From positions 310,001 through 374,000 of the forward strand of contig JAVHXV010000001.1 in the NCBI GenBank assembly GCA_031119475.1: 64,000 nucleotides of DNA, written 5' to 3'. Below, piece by piece: positions 1 to 7,307 of the stretch. The position numbers and the translations under genes were made by a program. Source of the stretch: Pedobacter sp. Lineage in GTDB: Bacteria > Bacteroidota > Bacteroidia > Sphingobacteriales > Sphingobacteriaceae. The notes under the pieces are model-generated. The model was not told the origin of the DNA and made no database searches. It saw only the letters and a list, made by a program, of their open reading frames with translations. How positions within the stretch are numbered: the stretch's first letter is position 1; every line of letters starts with the position of its first letter.

Positions 1-1074
1 TTTGTTTCGGACATGCCTGGCGGATTTGGAGGAAAGGACTTGTATTACTCGCTCAAGGATGGAGACTCGTGGACCAAGCCCATGAACATGGGCCCTGAAA
101 TCAATACCGAGGGCGATGAGACCTTCCCGTATATTGCACCGAACGGCGATCTTTATTTTGCTTCAAACGGATACACCGGATTGGGGGGGTTGGATATCTT
201 TAAGGTAAAGCTGAACAACCACAAACCAGATGGTGAGATCAAAAACCTCGGTTATCCCGTCAACTCGACCAAAGATGATTTCGGGATCATCATGGACGGT
301 AAGATGACAGCTGGATTTTTCAGTTCCAACCGATATGGCAGTGATGATATTTTTAGGTTTGATGTGAAGCCGATCCTGATCCAACTGGAAGGACTGGTAC
401 AATCGGTTTATAATGATGCCAAGATTGGCGTAGAACGCGCCAAGGTTGAACTTACAACTGGCGGCATTACTGAAACAGTACTGACTGATAACATTGGTAA
501 ATACCAGTTCAAGCTTGTGCCAAATGCCGAATATACGCTTGTTGCCAAAAAAGATGGCTTTACCAATATCGCCACTGGCAATGTAAGTACCATAGGCCTG
601 AAAACCTCAAGTACCCTGCGTAAGGATTTCATGTTGCTGAAACCTGCGGCGACCATCCCAACCGTAAGTGAATGTGAAAAATATGCAAAGATCTTCAAGG
701 TTGATAACATTTACTACGACCTCGATAAATATAATATCAGAAAAGATGCCGTTCCTGTGCTCGATAAGATTGTAGCCCTCATGAAAGCCTATCCGAAACT
801 GACCGTAATCGCCGCTTCGCACACCGATAGCCGTGCTTCTTACGAGTACAATGTCAGGTTATCAAACAACAGGTCTATTTCAGCTATCAATTACCTGGTG
901 AGCAAAGGCATAGACCGGAATAGGCTTTCGAAGGAATATTTTGGAGAGCGTAAGACCGTAAATGGCTGTGATGATGGGGTCAACTGTACAGAAGAACAAC
1001 AACAAATGAACAGACGTACAGAATTTTACCTATTTATCGATGGAAAAAATATTACCATGGACTGCAAACTTTAG
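1..1074 (+). CDS. OmpA-family outer-membrane protein, C-terminal part (5' truncated by window edge)
   Basis: The frame is open from base 1, so the gene starts outside the window; 357 residues are visible. They begin in PD40/WD40-like beta-propeller repeats (GGKDLYYS, then YIAPNGDLYFASNG and GGLDIF). A carboxypeptidase-regulatory-like Ig fold follows at about residues 130-205, then an OmpA_C peptidoglycan-binding domain over roughly the last 115 residues (YYDLDKYNIR, HTDSRASYEYN, RLSNNRS, RTEF). This domain order is typical of Bacteroidota envelope proteins of the PorE or SprF-associated type, which anchor outer-membrane machinery to peptidoglycan. The role in type IX secretion is inference, since no Por/Spr partner is visible. 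Confidence 0.88.
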   Translation, partial: FVSDMPGGFGGKDLYYSLKDGDSWTKPMNMGPEINTEGDETFPYIAPNGDLYFASNGYTGLGGLDIFKVKLNNHKPDGEIKNLGYPVNSTKDDFGIIMDGKMTAGFFSSNRYGSDDIFRFDVKPILIQLEGLVQSVYNDAKIGVERAKVELTTGGITETVLTDNIGKYQFKLVPNAEYTLVAKKDGFTNIATGNVSTIGLKTSSTLRKDFMLLKPAATIPTVSECEKYAKIFKVDNIYYDLDKYNIRKDAVPVLDKIVALMKAYPKLTVIAASHTDSRASYEYNVRLSNNRSISAINYLVSKGIDRNRLSKEYFGERKTVNGCDDGVNCTEEQQQMNRRTEFYLFIDGKNITMDCKL

Positions 1075-1158
1075 GCAGCCAGTAAGACAGTTGGCATCTG
1101 ATTGAGCCCGGATGCCTGCTCGCTTGGTTAATTTGGAAACTAGGGCATATTATTAAGG

Positions 1159-1272
1159 ATGAAAACAAGAACAATAAAATGGCTAGCCGTTGCTGTGATC
1201 ATCATTGCCTTGATTACGCTCGTTATCATCGCTCTTGATCAGCTCAAGCTCGGAAATCTGTTTTCCAATTAA
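1159..1272 (+). CDS. small single-span membrane protein, 37 aa
   Basis: An ATG opens a 37-residue frame: a basic start (MKTRTIKW), one hydrophobic helix of about 20 residues (residues 9-26) and a short polar tail ending LFSN. A rho-independent terminator lies 30 bases downstream, which supports an expressed transcript end here. It could be a membrane microprotein, possibly transcribed with the upstream OmpA-family gene. No family is recognised. Confidence 0.5.
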   Translation: MKTRTIKWLAVAVIIIALITLVIIALDQLKLGNLFSN

Positions 1273-1302
1273 TTCAAGCACCGTTGTATCTCAACGAAAA
1301 TA

Positions 1303-1326
1303 ATCCCACTACGGTGGGATTTTTTT
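1303..1326 (+). terminator. rho-independent terminator
   Basis: A perfect 7-bp stem ATCCCAC/GTGGGAT with a TACG tetraloop is followed by a run of T on the plus strand. It ends the OmpA/small-membrane-protein unit and isolates the regulated promoter downstream. Confidence 0.85.
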
Positions 1327-1342
1327 ATGCACATCTAAATAG

Positions 1343-1358
1343 GTAACTTTAAAGTTAC
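1343..1358. promoter_or_regulatory. palindromic operator 1 (likely ArsR-type)
   Basis: GTAACTTTAAAGTTAC is a perfect 16-bp palindrome just upstream of the -33 element of the SRPBCC/ArsR operon. A near-identical copy lies 28 bp downstream, centre to centre. Size and placement suit a dimeric winged-helix repressor, most simply the ArsR protein encoded second in the operon. Confidence 0.75.
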
Positions 1359-1366
1359 TCATTCAA

Positions 1367-1398
1367 TTGGGTAACTTTGAAGTTACGCATTATCTTTG
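1367..1398 (+). promoter_or_regulatory. Bacteroidota sigma-A promoter of the SRPBCC/ArsR operon
   Basis: TTG at 1367-1369 and TATCTTTG at 1391-1398 are 21 bp apart, matching the Bacteroidota pattern TTG-N19-21-TAnnTTTG. The expected start site lies about 10 bases before the ATG at 1415. Confidence 0.75.
1371..1386. promoter_or_regulatory. palindromic operator 2 (likely ArsR-type)
   Basis: GTAACTTTGAAGTTAC differs from operator 1 by one base. It sits between the -33 TTG and the -7 box, where bound repressor would block RNA polymerase. Confidence 0.75.
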
Positions 1399-1414
1399 TT
1401 GAAATTGAAATGAG

Positions 1415-1840
1415 ATGGAAAATCAAATTGTACACCGGTGGTTCTTCCACCATCCGCCTGCAACGGTCTGGAAATACCTGACCGATGCCAAACTATTGGA
1501 ATCATGGCTCATGCCTTCAGATTTTAAATTACAGATAGGCCATCGGTTCACCTTTAGCGCACGCCCCATCCCAATTTTTGGCTTTGACGGAAAAATCTAT
1601 TGTGAAGTGCTGGACTTTGAGCCTTTAAGGCACCTTAGTTATGCATGGAGGGGGGGCAAAGGGAAAGATGTCAAGCTTGATTCTGTAGTAACATGGACTT
1701 TAACTGAACGGGAAGGTGGAACCGAACTGAACTTGTTGCACAGTGGTTTTGTGGGAATGAGAAATTATTTTCCTTATTTAGTCATGAACAAAGGCTGGCA
1801 AAAAATCCTAAAACGCCTGTCGCAGAAAATGGAAAGCTGA
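1415..1840 (+). CDS. SRPBCC (AHSA1/START-like) domain protein
   Basis: The 141-residue protein covers one SRPBCC fold. It opens with the family signature of a hydrophobic-ligand cavity (HHPPATVWKYLTDAKLLESWL), has central strands ending in SYAWRGG and TWTLTEREGGTELNLLHSGF, and ends in a C-terminal helix (GWQKILKRLSQ). Such proteins next to ArsR regulators are common and are thought to bind small hydrophobic molecules; the ligand is unknown. The ArsR gene starts one base after this stop (TGA T ATG), so the two are translated together. The operon carries two palindromic operators over its promoter and is probably self-repressed. Confidence 0.85.
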   Translation: MENQIVHRWFFHHPPATVWKYLTDAKLLESWLMPSDFKLQIGHRFTFSARPIPIFGFDGKIYCEVLDFEPLRHLSYAWRGGKGKDVKLDSVVTWTLTEREGGTELNLLHSGFVGMRNYFPYLVMNKGWQKILKRLSQKMES

Positions 1841-1841
1841 T

Positions 1842-2150
1842 ATGGCCCAATTAGATGTATTTCAGGTAATCGCCGATCCAAGTCGAAGGCAGATCCTTCA
1901 CTTGTTGTCAATTGATCAGCTACCGATCAATATCATTGCCAATAATTTTGAAATGAGCAGGCCTGCTGTCTCCAAGCACCTCAAAATATTGGCGGACTCA
2001 GGATTTATTTCGATTTCCGTTAAAGGCCGTGAACATTATTGTACGCTCAATGAAGATGGGTTTGTCCAGCTTAAAAATTGGATGGACTATTATGACAATT
2101 TCTGGAAAACCAAACTTCAGCATCTGGAAGCATTGATGGATCAAGGATGA
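1842..2150 (+). CDS. ArsR-family winged-helix transcriptional regulator
   Basis: The 102-residue protein is a single ArsR-type winged helix. It begins VFQVIADPSRRQILHLLS, has the recognition-helix segment SRPAVSKHLKILADSGFIS, and a wing ending GREHYCTLNEDGF. No cysteine metal-binding box is visible in the recognition helix, so this looks like the non-metal branch that accompanies SRPBCC proteins rather than an arsenic sensor. It is the second gene of a two-gene operon and the likely ligand of the paired palindromes upstream of its partner. Confidence 0.9.
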   Translation: MAQLDVFQVIADPSRRQILHLLSIDQLPINIIANNFEMSRPAVSKHLKILADSGFISISVKGREHYCTLNEDGFVQLKNWMDYYDNFWKTKLQHLEALMDQG

Positions 2151-2192
2151 TCTTTTGTTAGTGTTGATTTGGATGGAAGGAATTTGGTGTTG

Positions 2193-2399
2193 AGTATCAA
2201 GTATCTAGAGGAGAGAGCAAGGAGCAAAGAGCAAGAAAAGATAATTTATTCAGAGATGTCTCACTGCGTTCGACATGACAAATTCGCTGTAGAGGAATTA
2301 CTTTAAACTTTGAATTTTCAACCTTCAACCTTCAACTTTCAACCTTTAACTTTGAGCCTTCAACTTTGAACCTTCAACCTACCAACCTTACAACTTTTT
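2193..2399. repeat. heptamer composite element E1
   Basis: Left arm: GTATCAA and AGCAAAG type heptamers. The core at 2251-2281 holds CACTGCGTTCGACATGACA. The right arm at about 2301-2399 is AACCTTC/AACTTTC heptamers running to within 9 bases of the MFS start codon. The core recurs near 51943. Confidence 0.85.
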
Positions 2400-2408
2400 G
2401 ACACCGCT

Positions 2409-3671
2409 ATGGCGGCTATTCGCAAGGCTAATGATATCTTTGCGGCACAAAATTTCTCCAAGTTGACCATTCAAAAATTAAAAGCCGAAAACCAGAGCAT
2501 AGCGACTATTCTTGCTTTTGCACTGATACCCATGTCGGGCTTTGCCACCGATGTCTATATTCCATCACTTCCCACAATGGCCAGGGAATTGCACGTCAGC
2601 GAACTTGAGATCCAATTGACATTGGGTCTTTTTCTCATCAGCTATGGGGTGTCGCAATTGTTTGTAGGCAGCTTATTGGATAGTTTTGGTCGGTTTAAGA
2701 TTGAGATTACCAGCTTGTTGATCTTCGCTGTGGCGAGCATCGTGATTGCCAACACGTCAAATATCTATCTGATCTACGCCATGAGGATTGTGCATGGCAT
2801 CACGGTTGGTGCAGTTGTTGTGGCCAAGCGGGCTTTCTTTGTAGATGTTTATTCTGGCGACAAACTGAAGCATTACCTGAGCATGTTTTCTGTAATTTGG
2901 GCCACTGCACCCATCATTGCACCATTTGCCGGGGGATACCTACAAAGTTGGTTTGGCTGGCAATCGAACTTTTACTTTTTGACTGGCTTTGCCTTGTTGA
3001 TCCTTATGCTCGAGCTCTTGTTCAGTGGAGAAACCATCAAACAAAAAATGGAATTCAGTGTACGGAAAATCGCCGCCGTTTATGCAGACATGATCGGTAC
3101 GCCAAGCTTTACCTTGGGGATCGTGATGTTGGGCTATGCCTACGGCATGGTCATGATCTACAACATGACTGGTCCATTTATCATCGAACATCAGCTCGGC
3201 CTGGGCCCGATTGCAGCAGGCTATAGCTCGCTGATCTTGGGCGCTGCGGTTATGGTGGGCGGACTTACAGGTAAGGCTACGCTCCATAAGCCATTTTTTA
3301 CCAAATTGACAATTAATTTAGGGCTTCAGTTTTTATTCCTGATTGCGATGTTTGTAGGCCAGCACTTTGTTTCCAATCTATATTCGCTTATATTTTTTGC
3401 CTTCCTGATCCACGCCACATCAGGCTATACCTTTAACACCTTTTTTACCTACTGCTTGGCAAGGTTTCCTAAAAATGCAGGAATTGCCGGCGGATTGACA
3501 GGCGGGATCAACTATGTTGTGGTGTCTTTTCTGAGCTACGGGGTAATTGCACTCATTCCGGCGAAAGACTCGTTTAACCTGGCATTAAGCTATGGCCTGC
3601 TCATCCTGCTTTCCATATTGACCATGTTTGTCATCTACAGGTTCGAGAAAGGAAAATCTACCCTAAACTAA
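2409..3671 (+). CDS. MFS multidrug transporter, Bcr/CflA type
   Basis: The 420-residue polytopic protein has about 12 predicted transmembrane helices after a polar N-terminus of about 35 residues. The first helix contains IPMSGFATDVYIPSLPTM, matching the Bcr/CflA drug/H+ antiporter motif (D-x-Y-x-P-x-L-P). Motif A between helices 2 and 3 is DSFGRFK. Members export bicyclomycin, chloramphenicol or sulfonamides by proton antiport in the inner membrane; the substrate cannot be told here. The upstream region is heptamer repeat almost to the ATG, and no clear promoter was seen. The 3' end overlaps the convergent DUF892 gene by 14 bases. Confidence 0.88.
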   Translation: MAAIRKANDIFAAQNFSKLTIQKLKAENQSIATILAFALIPMSGFATDVYIPSLPTMARELHVSELEIQLTLGLFLISYGVSQLFVGSLLDSFGRFKIEITSLLIFAVASIVIANTSNIYLIYAMRIVHGITVGAVVVAKRAFFVDVYSGDKLKHYLSMFSVIWATAPIIAPFAGGYLQSWFGWQSNFYFLTGFALLILMLELLFSGETIKQKMEFSVRKIAAVYADMIGTPSFTLGIVMLGYAYGMVMIYNMTGPFIIEHQLGLGPIAAGYSSLILGAAVMVGGLTGKATLHKPFFTKLTINLGLQFLFLIAMFVGQHFVSNLYSLIFFAFLIHATSGYTFNTFFTYCLARFPKNAGIAGGLTGGINYVVVSFLSYGVIALIPAKDSFNLALSYGLLILLSILTMFVIYRFEKGKSTLN

Positions 3672-4134
3672 TCGGTACCACAACATTTTGCACCAACTGC
3701 CTAAGCCAGGTATTGGTATTCCGATGATCGTTAATGGTCTGCTCCAATAATACGGCCTCTTGTTCCAGACCTAGCGAACTGGCCAAAGGATGGAGCAGTT
3801 CATAGCTGGATAGCTTTAATCCCTGAAGGTATAGTGCCAGGGCAATGATCTCCAGATCTTGGGTCGGACTAGCTTTTTTTGCCTTAAAAGATGGAAGTTC
3901 AGTTCCAAAAACTACTTTAGGAGCATCAAGGCTAAATTTGCCAGATTGCTTAATGAGCAACAATCGTTGCAGGTGTGCCTGGTGATCTGTGCCTTCGTCA
4001 GATAGGGCCTTTGCCAATTCTGCTGCAAAAGCTGCCTTTTCCAGTTTATGATACATCGGTCCCAACTTTTTTTCCAGTGCAGTAAGCTTGGCCAAATGCT
4101 GTACAAAAATAGTTTGTGGAGAAAGATCGCTCAT
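3658..4134 (-). CDS. DUF892 (YciE/YciF-like) ferritin-like protein
   Basis: This 158-residue, almost all-helical protein matches the DUF892 pattern: an N-terminal helix LTALEKKLGPMYHKLEKAA, then a conserved acidic/His helix (EGTDHQAHLQRL), and later helices with YELLHPLASSLGLEQEAVLLEQT and DHRNTNTWLRQL. The family adopts a four-helix ferritin-like fold and is linked to stress responses. Its start overlaps the stop of the PRC-barrel gene by one base (TAATG), indicating translational coupling in a three-gene minus-strand operon. Its 3' end overlaps the MFS gene, so transcripts from the two strands would be complementary there. Confidence 0.75.
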   Translation of the reverse strand: MSDLSPQTIFVQHLAKLTALEKKLGPMYHKLEKAAFAAELAKALSDEGTDHQAHLQRLLLIKQSGKFSLDAPKVVFGTELPSFKAKKASPTQDLEIIALALYLQGLKLSSYELLHPLASSLGLEQEAVLLEQTINDHRNTNTWLRQLVQNVVVPISLG

Positions 4135-4649
4135 TAAATACCTCTGGTTAAAGGGTCGATGTTTTCGTTGTCTGGATTGGGCCTATAGAATTTGTCAGAG
4201 TCGAAATGGTGGTGTGCGTAAAAAGATTCCTGGTCGAATTCGGTAATGGTTTCTTCTATCCGCAAGGCTGCAGGACTGCCAATAATCGATCTGATGATAA
4301 CTTCCGTTTCTGGTCCGATCCGATCAAACTGGTAGTCAGGCAGGGCATTAAACTGCTCGAGGTGAATGTTGGGAAGTATTATTTCGTCTTCACTGATGTG
4401 GATGTTGGCCAGGCCTATCGGGATCATTACCTGCTTGTCTTCCAAATGCATGCCATTGTTGCTCAGGTCAATAACCAGGTAGCGTACCGCATTGGTTTCG
4501 GGGTCGAAGAGCAGCTCTTTGATCTCGCCGATAAAAGCATCATGTTCATTTTTTACTTTCCAGCCAATAATGTTCGGCTCTCCGCCCACGATCTGGAACT
4601 CACTTTTGCTCAATTCCTGTAAATAACGATAGGTATTTTCTTGCTCCAT
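4134..4649 (-). CDS. PRC-barrel domain protein
   Basis: The ATG at 4649 gives 171 residues (MEQENTYRYLQEL); a TTG two codons upstream is possible but less likely. Residues about 25-100 form a PRC-barrel: IIGWKVKNEHDAFIGEIKEL, DPETNAVRYLVIDL and the K-Q-V-M-I-P-I-G strand. The rest is acidic and ends in a His-rich stretch (YAHHHFDSD) and a polar tail. Stand-alone PRC-barrel proteins of this type are often in stress-response loci and bind protein or RNA partners. It is the middle gene between a small membrane protein and DUF892. Confidence 0.85.
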   Translation of the reverse strand: MEQENTYRYLQELSKSEFQIVGGEPNIIGWKVKNEHDAFIGEIKELLFDPETNAVRYLVIDLSNNGMHLEDKQVMIPIGLANIHISEDEIILPNIHLEQFNALPDYQFDRIGPETEVIIRSIIGSPAALRIEETITEFDQESFYAHHHFDSDKFYRPNPDNENIDPLTRGI

Positions 4650-4663
4650 ATGCAAAATATTTT

Positions 4664-4840
4664 TTAAATGAGATGGGTGAATAAAGCTGGCTGTACGGAA
4701 TGATCAGCTCTTAAATGACTTTTCGAATCACGGCTATAAGCCTGATATAAAACGACAATCGCTACCACGATCACGATAATCAAGAGTAACCATGGCCACC
4801 ATGGGCGCGGAGGTTTGCGTTCTACTTCTAAATGTGCCAT
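4664..4840 (-). CDS. small membrane protein, 58 aa, first gene of the PRC-barrel/DUF892 operon
   Basis: The ATG at 4840 opens 58 codons ending at TAA 4664. The protein has a proline/tryptophan-rich cytosolic start (ERKPPRPWWPW), one strongly hydrophobic helix (LLLIIVIVVAIVVLY) and a basic, soluble tail. Its stop lies 14 bases before the PRC-barrel ATG on the same strand, so it is very likely co-transcribed. The function is unknown; it may anchor the complex at the membrane. Confidence 0.6.
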   Translation of the reverse strand: MAHLEVERKPPRPWWPWLLLIIVIVVAIVVLYQAYSRDSKSHLRADHSVQPALFTHLI

Positions 4841-5049
4841 GCTTGCTGTATTAAATTAATGGTTAGCTAGTTGATTTTTACACAGAACAAGGTGGATGGC
4901 ATAAAAGTTTTGCAAAATTAAAATGCTGGCCATCTGGTAAGCCCTATCAAATTGCTTGATGATTTCGTTGCGCTTTGTCGTTAAAAACGCTAATTTAGGG
5001 AGTTGTTTTATCAGACTAAATTAAGCCTGATGAATATTTAGCTATTAAA

Positions 5050-5649
5050 GTGGATATCAAAGCATACATTGAAAGCGGAATTCTAGAACTATATGCATTG
5101 GGCGACCTGAGCCAATCAGAAAGGGCTGTTGTGGTATCCAACCTGCAACGGTATCCGGCTCTTCAAAAAGAATTGCACCAAATTGAGGTGGCTTTAGAAA
5201 ATTACGCCAATCTGCGCCGTGTAATGCCACGGGCCCATGTGAAACAACGGCTGATGGAGTCTATCCAGAACCTGCAAAAGGAAGAGGTCATGGATCCAAC
5301 AGATTTACCTTTATTGCACAAGGGAGCTGATCATGAAAAATGGCTACGGTTTATCGAAAGTTTAGGTCCCTTGACCCTGGGCGACGATGGGCGGCACATC
5401 CGTGTGCTCCAACACCATGAACGGCTTACACAACTGCTCATTGTTTCTACGACCGCATTTGAGGAAGAAGTGCATGAAAATGTCCACGAAAGTTTCCTGA
5501 TCCTTTCTGGCGCCTGCAGATGTACTGTAGGAAACCAGGTCACGCTCATGTCTGCGGGAGATTACATGCAGATCCCCTTGTTCCAACCGCATGATGTGCA
5601 ATTGATTTCACCGACCGTTACCGCCATCCTTCAACACCAAACATTTTAG
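5050..5649 (+). CDS. anti-sigma-factor-like protein with C-terminal cupin domain
   Basis: It starts at GTG 5050; no in-frame ATG gives the conserved beginning IKAYIESGILELYALGDLSQ, the N-terminal pattern of Bacteroidota RskA-type anti-sigma factors. Residues 1-70 are this helical part and residues 95-195 form a cupin barrel (HENVHESFLILSGACRC, then GDYMQIP and HDVQ). The architecture resembles ChrR-like anti-sigma factors, where the cupin senses a signal. The zinc-binding HxxxCxxC motif of ChrR is absent, and no sigma-factor gene lies next to it, which is unusual. It may act on a distant ECF sigma factor. Confidence 0.65.
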   Translation: MDIKAYIESGILELYALGDLSQSERAVVVSNLQRYPALQKELHQIEVALENYANLRRVMPRAHVKQRLMESIQNLQKEEVMDPTDLPLLHKGADHEKWLRFIESLGPLTLGDDGRHIRVLQHHERLTQLLIVSTTAFEEEVHENVHESFLILSGACRCTVGNQVTLMSAGDYMQIPLFQPHDVQLISPTVTAILQHQTF

Positions 5650-5670
5650 TTAAACTAAAATATTTAGTTT
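5644..5670. promoter_or_regulatory. overlapping AT-rich palindromes upstream of the alkB promoter
   Basis: TTTTAGTTAAACTAAAA (5644-5660) is a perfect palindrome. Its right half pairs again with the next half-site (AAACTAAA-ATA-TTTAGTTT, 5652-5670). Three ACTAAA half-sites precede the -33 element at 5676. This could be an operator or a weak terminator of the cupin gene; the first stop lies inside it. Confidence 0.45.
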
Positions 5671-5675
5671 TTTAA

Positions 5676-5706
5676 TTGTTTGCATTTAATTTTTGCTATA
5701 AATTTG
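5676..5706 (+). promoter_or_regulatory. promoter of the alkB/nuclease operon
   Basis: TTG at 5676-5678 and TAAATTTG at 5699-5706 with a 20-bp spacer match the Bacteroidota consensus. The start codon is 14 bases after the -7 box. Confidence 0.7.
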
Positions 5707-5720
5707 TGTAGGCGAAGATT

Positions 5721-6329
5721 ATGGAACAATTAAGTTTTTTCAAGGAGGCAGGTCAGAGCAGGGGAATTCCCGAATCGGTGTTGGCCTATTATCCCGATTT
5801 TATCAACGAACAGGAGGGAACTGCGGTAATGGAAAAGTTGATCAGGGAATCGCCATGGACCCAAAAAGTGGTACGGATGTACGAAAAGGAGGTGCTTACG
5901 CCACGTCTCTCTGCATGGTATGCGGATCCCACAACTTATGATTATACTTCCCTGCGAAAAGCTACGCCTAATTGTTGGACCACAGAATTGTTGGCCATTA
6001 AAAACAGTGTTGAACAGGCTGCGGACACTAGCTTCAATAGTGTACTGTTAAATTACTATCGTGATGGAAATGATTCGGTAGCCTGGCACAGTGATAACGA
6101 AAAGGCCCTCGGCACACATCCGATCATCGCTTCTGTTACTTTTGGGCAGGTGAGGTGTTTTGACATCCGCAAGAAAATAGATCATGTCGAAAAATATAGC
6201 ATCCGCTTGGAGCACGGTTCATTGCTGATCATGAAAGGCGACCTTCAGGCCAATTGGGAGCACCGCATTGCCAAAACGAATAGACCAATGAGCGCACGGC
6301 TTAACCTTACCTTCAGAACAGTGATCTAG
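5721..6329 (+). CDS. AlkB-like 2-oxoglutarate/Fe(II) dioxygenase (copy 1)
   Basis: The 202-residue protein has the AlkB fold, closest in layout to ALKBH2/3. It has NYYRDGNDSVAWHSDNE, with the iron-binding H-x-D in WHSD; the third ligand His is in WEHRI, followed by the 2OG-binding Arg in RLNLTF near the C-terminus. It should repair methylated bases by oxidative demethylation. Compared with the second copy at 51163-51768, the strand after the H-x-D departs from the usual SFGAERKF (here TFGQVRCFDI), so specificity may differ. The stop is directly followed by the ATG of a CoiA-like nuclease gene. Confidence 0.88.
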   Translation: MEQLSFFKEAGQSRGIPESVLAYYPDFINEQEGTAVMEKLIRESPWTQKVVRMYEKEVLTPRLSAWYADPTTYDYTSLRKATPNCWTTELLAIKNSVEQAADTSFNSVLLNYYRDGNDSVAWHSDNEKALGTHPIIASVTFGQVRCFDIRKKIDHVEKYSIRLEHGSLLIMKGDLQANWEHRIAKTNRPMSARLNLTFRTVI

Positions 6330-6965
6330 ATGTTAATTCGGACGAAATCAAGCTCAGCTAACATGCCAGCTTATCTGAGCGAAACAGAATGGCACCGGGA
6401 CTGGAAAAATGCCTTTCCACATGTCTACCGTGAGCAGTCTTTTATGGATCCGATCTTGGGCCAGCTTCACCGGGCAGATATCTTTACACCTTGTGGAACG
6501 ACCATCGAATTCCAGAACTCGCCCATCGCACTGCACGAACTGCAAAGCAGGGAAGCCTTTTATCCAAAACTCATCTGGGTAGTGAATGGCAAAAAATTCA
6601 AGGGCTTCAAAATCTTAAAAGCTTTGCCCGATGTTGATGACGTCCGGATTGCTGATTATGAATTCAGCCTGACGCAGAATCTCACGATGATCAGGAAAAG
6701 TGAAGTCATGAACCCATTGGTTAAGCCTAAAAAGCTGACTTTCCATCATCCTGAGCTCAAAAAGATCCCTTTCACCTCACACTATTATTCCTTTTGTTGG
6801 CAGAATCCACATCGGGTATGGTATGCGGCAAAATGTCCGATCATTATCGATTTTGGTGGATATTTTATCTACCAGCTTAAACATAGGCGGCAGCTTTCTG
6901 GAGATTATTCCTACTTGCACATGATGCCCAAAAAAACTTTTATTGCGCAATATCTCGGAGCATAG
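6330..6965 (+). CDS. CoiA-like putative nuclease
   Basis: The ATG begins immediately after the alkB stop (TAG ATG). The 211-residue protein has the competence-protein CoiA-like pattern: TEWHRDWKNAFP, then the PD-(D/E)xK-type core HRADIFTPCGTTIEFQNSPI followed by ELQSREAFYPKLIWVVNG. Asp in RADI and Glu-x-Gln in IEFQ are the likely metal ligands. The N-terminal zinc-finger part of long CoiA proteins is missing, so this is a short form. The C-terminal half (residues 120-211) has no recognised domain. Pairing with AlkB suggests a DNA-repair or DNA-processing role, but this is inference. Confidence 0.7.
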   Translation: MLIRTKSSSANMPAYLSETEWHRDWKNAFPHVYREQSFMDPILGQLHRADIFTPCGTTIEFQNSPIALHELQSREAFYPKLIWVVNGKKFKGFKILKALPDVDDVRIADYEFSLTQNLTMIRKSEVMNPLVKPKKLTFHHPELKKIPFTSHYYSFCWQNPHRVWYAAKCPIIIDFGGYFIYQLKHRRQLSGDYSYLHMMPKKTFIAQYLGA

Positions 6966-7050
6966 CCGTAATCATCAAAACAAAACCTGTACAGGCACGT
7001 TACTTTAGCATTGGAAGTCCATCTCAGGACTAGCACTAAACGTAAGAGGT

Positions 7051-7146
7051 ATGAGCGATCGCACAGCATTGATTTTGGGAATCATTTCAACTTTGGCCGG
7101 ATTAATGGTCTTCTATTCCATATTTAGGGGCAAGCCGAAAAAATAA
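7051..7146 (+). CDS. small membrane peptide, 31 aa
   Basis: The ATG opens MSDRTALILG, then one hydrophobic helix (IISTLAGLMVFYSIF) and a basic tail RGKPKK before TAA. Topology and length look like a genuine single-span microprotein. No homolog is recognised and no terminator follows. It stands alone between the nuclease and cytochrome genes. Confidence 0.45.
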   Translation: MSDRTALILGIISTLAGLMVFYSIFRGKPKK

Positions 7147-7307
7147 CAGCGTTTGTATCTTTTTTTTCAAAAGTGTTTTTTGCCATCTCGCTGATAGCAT
7201 GTGAATTGTAATTTTTTTGTAACGAAATAGATAGATTGATGTCTTAATCTATGAAAATTGGAGCTGGTGCTTCCTTTTCGAACACAAAAACAACTCACAA
7301 AAGAACA

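Noticed and set aside
1080..1130. Terminator after the OmpA-family gene
   Set aside because: GGCATC/GATGCC can pair but no T run follows; the real terminator is at 1303.
2409..4655. Genomic island or transposon around the MFS gene
   Set aside because: No integrase, transposase, terminal repeats or tRNA is present, and base composition looks like the surroundings.
5644..5670. Classical terminator of the cupin gene
   Set aside because: The stem is entirely A/T with weak pairing, so it is listed as a possible operator instead.
7251..7307. Upstream ATG of the diheme cytochrome
   Set aside because: It would place 19 polar residues before the membrane helix; ATG 7308 gives a normal signal/anchor.
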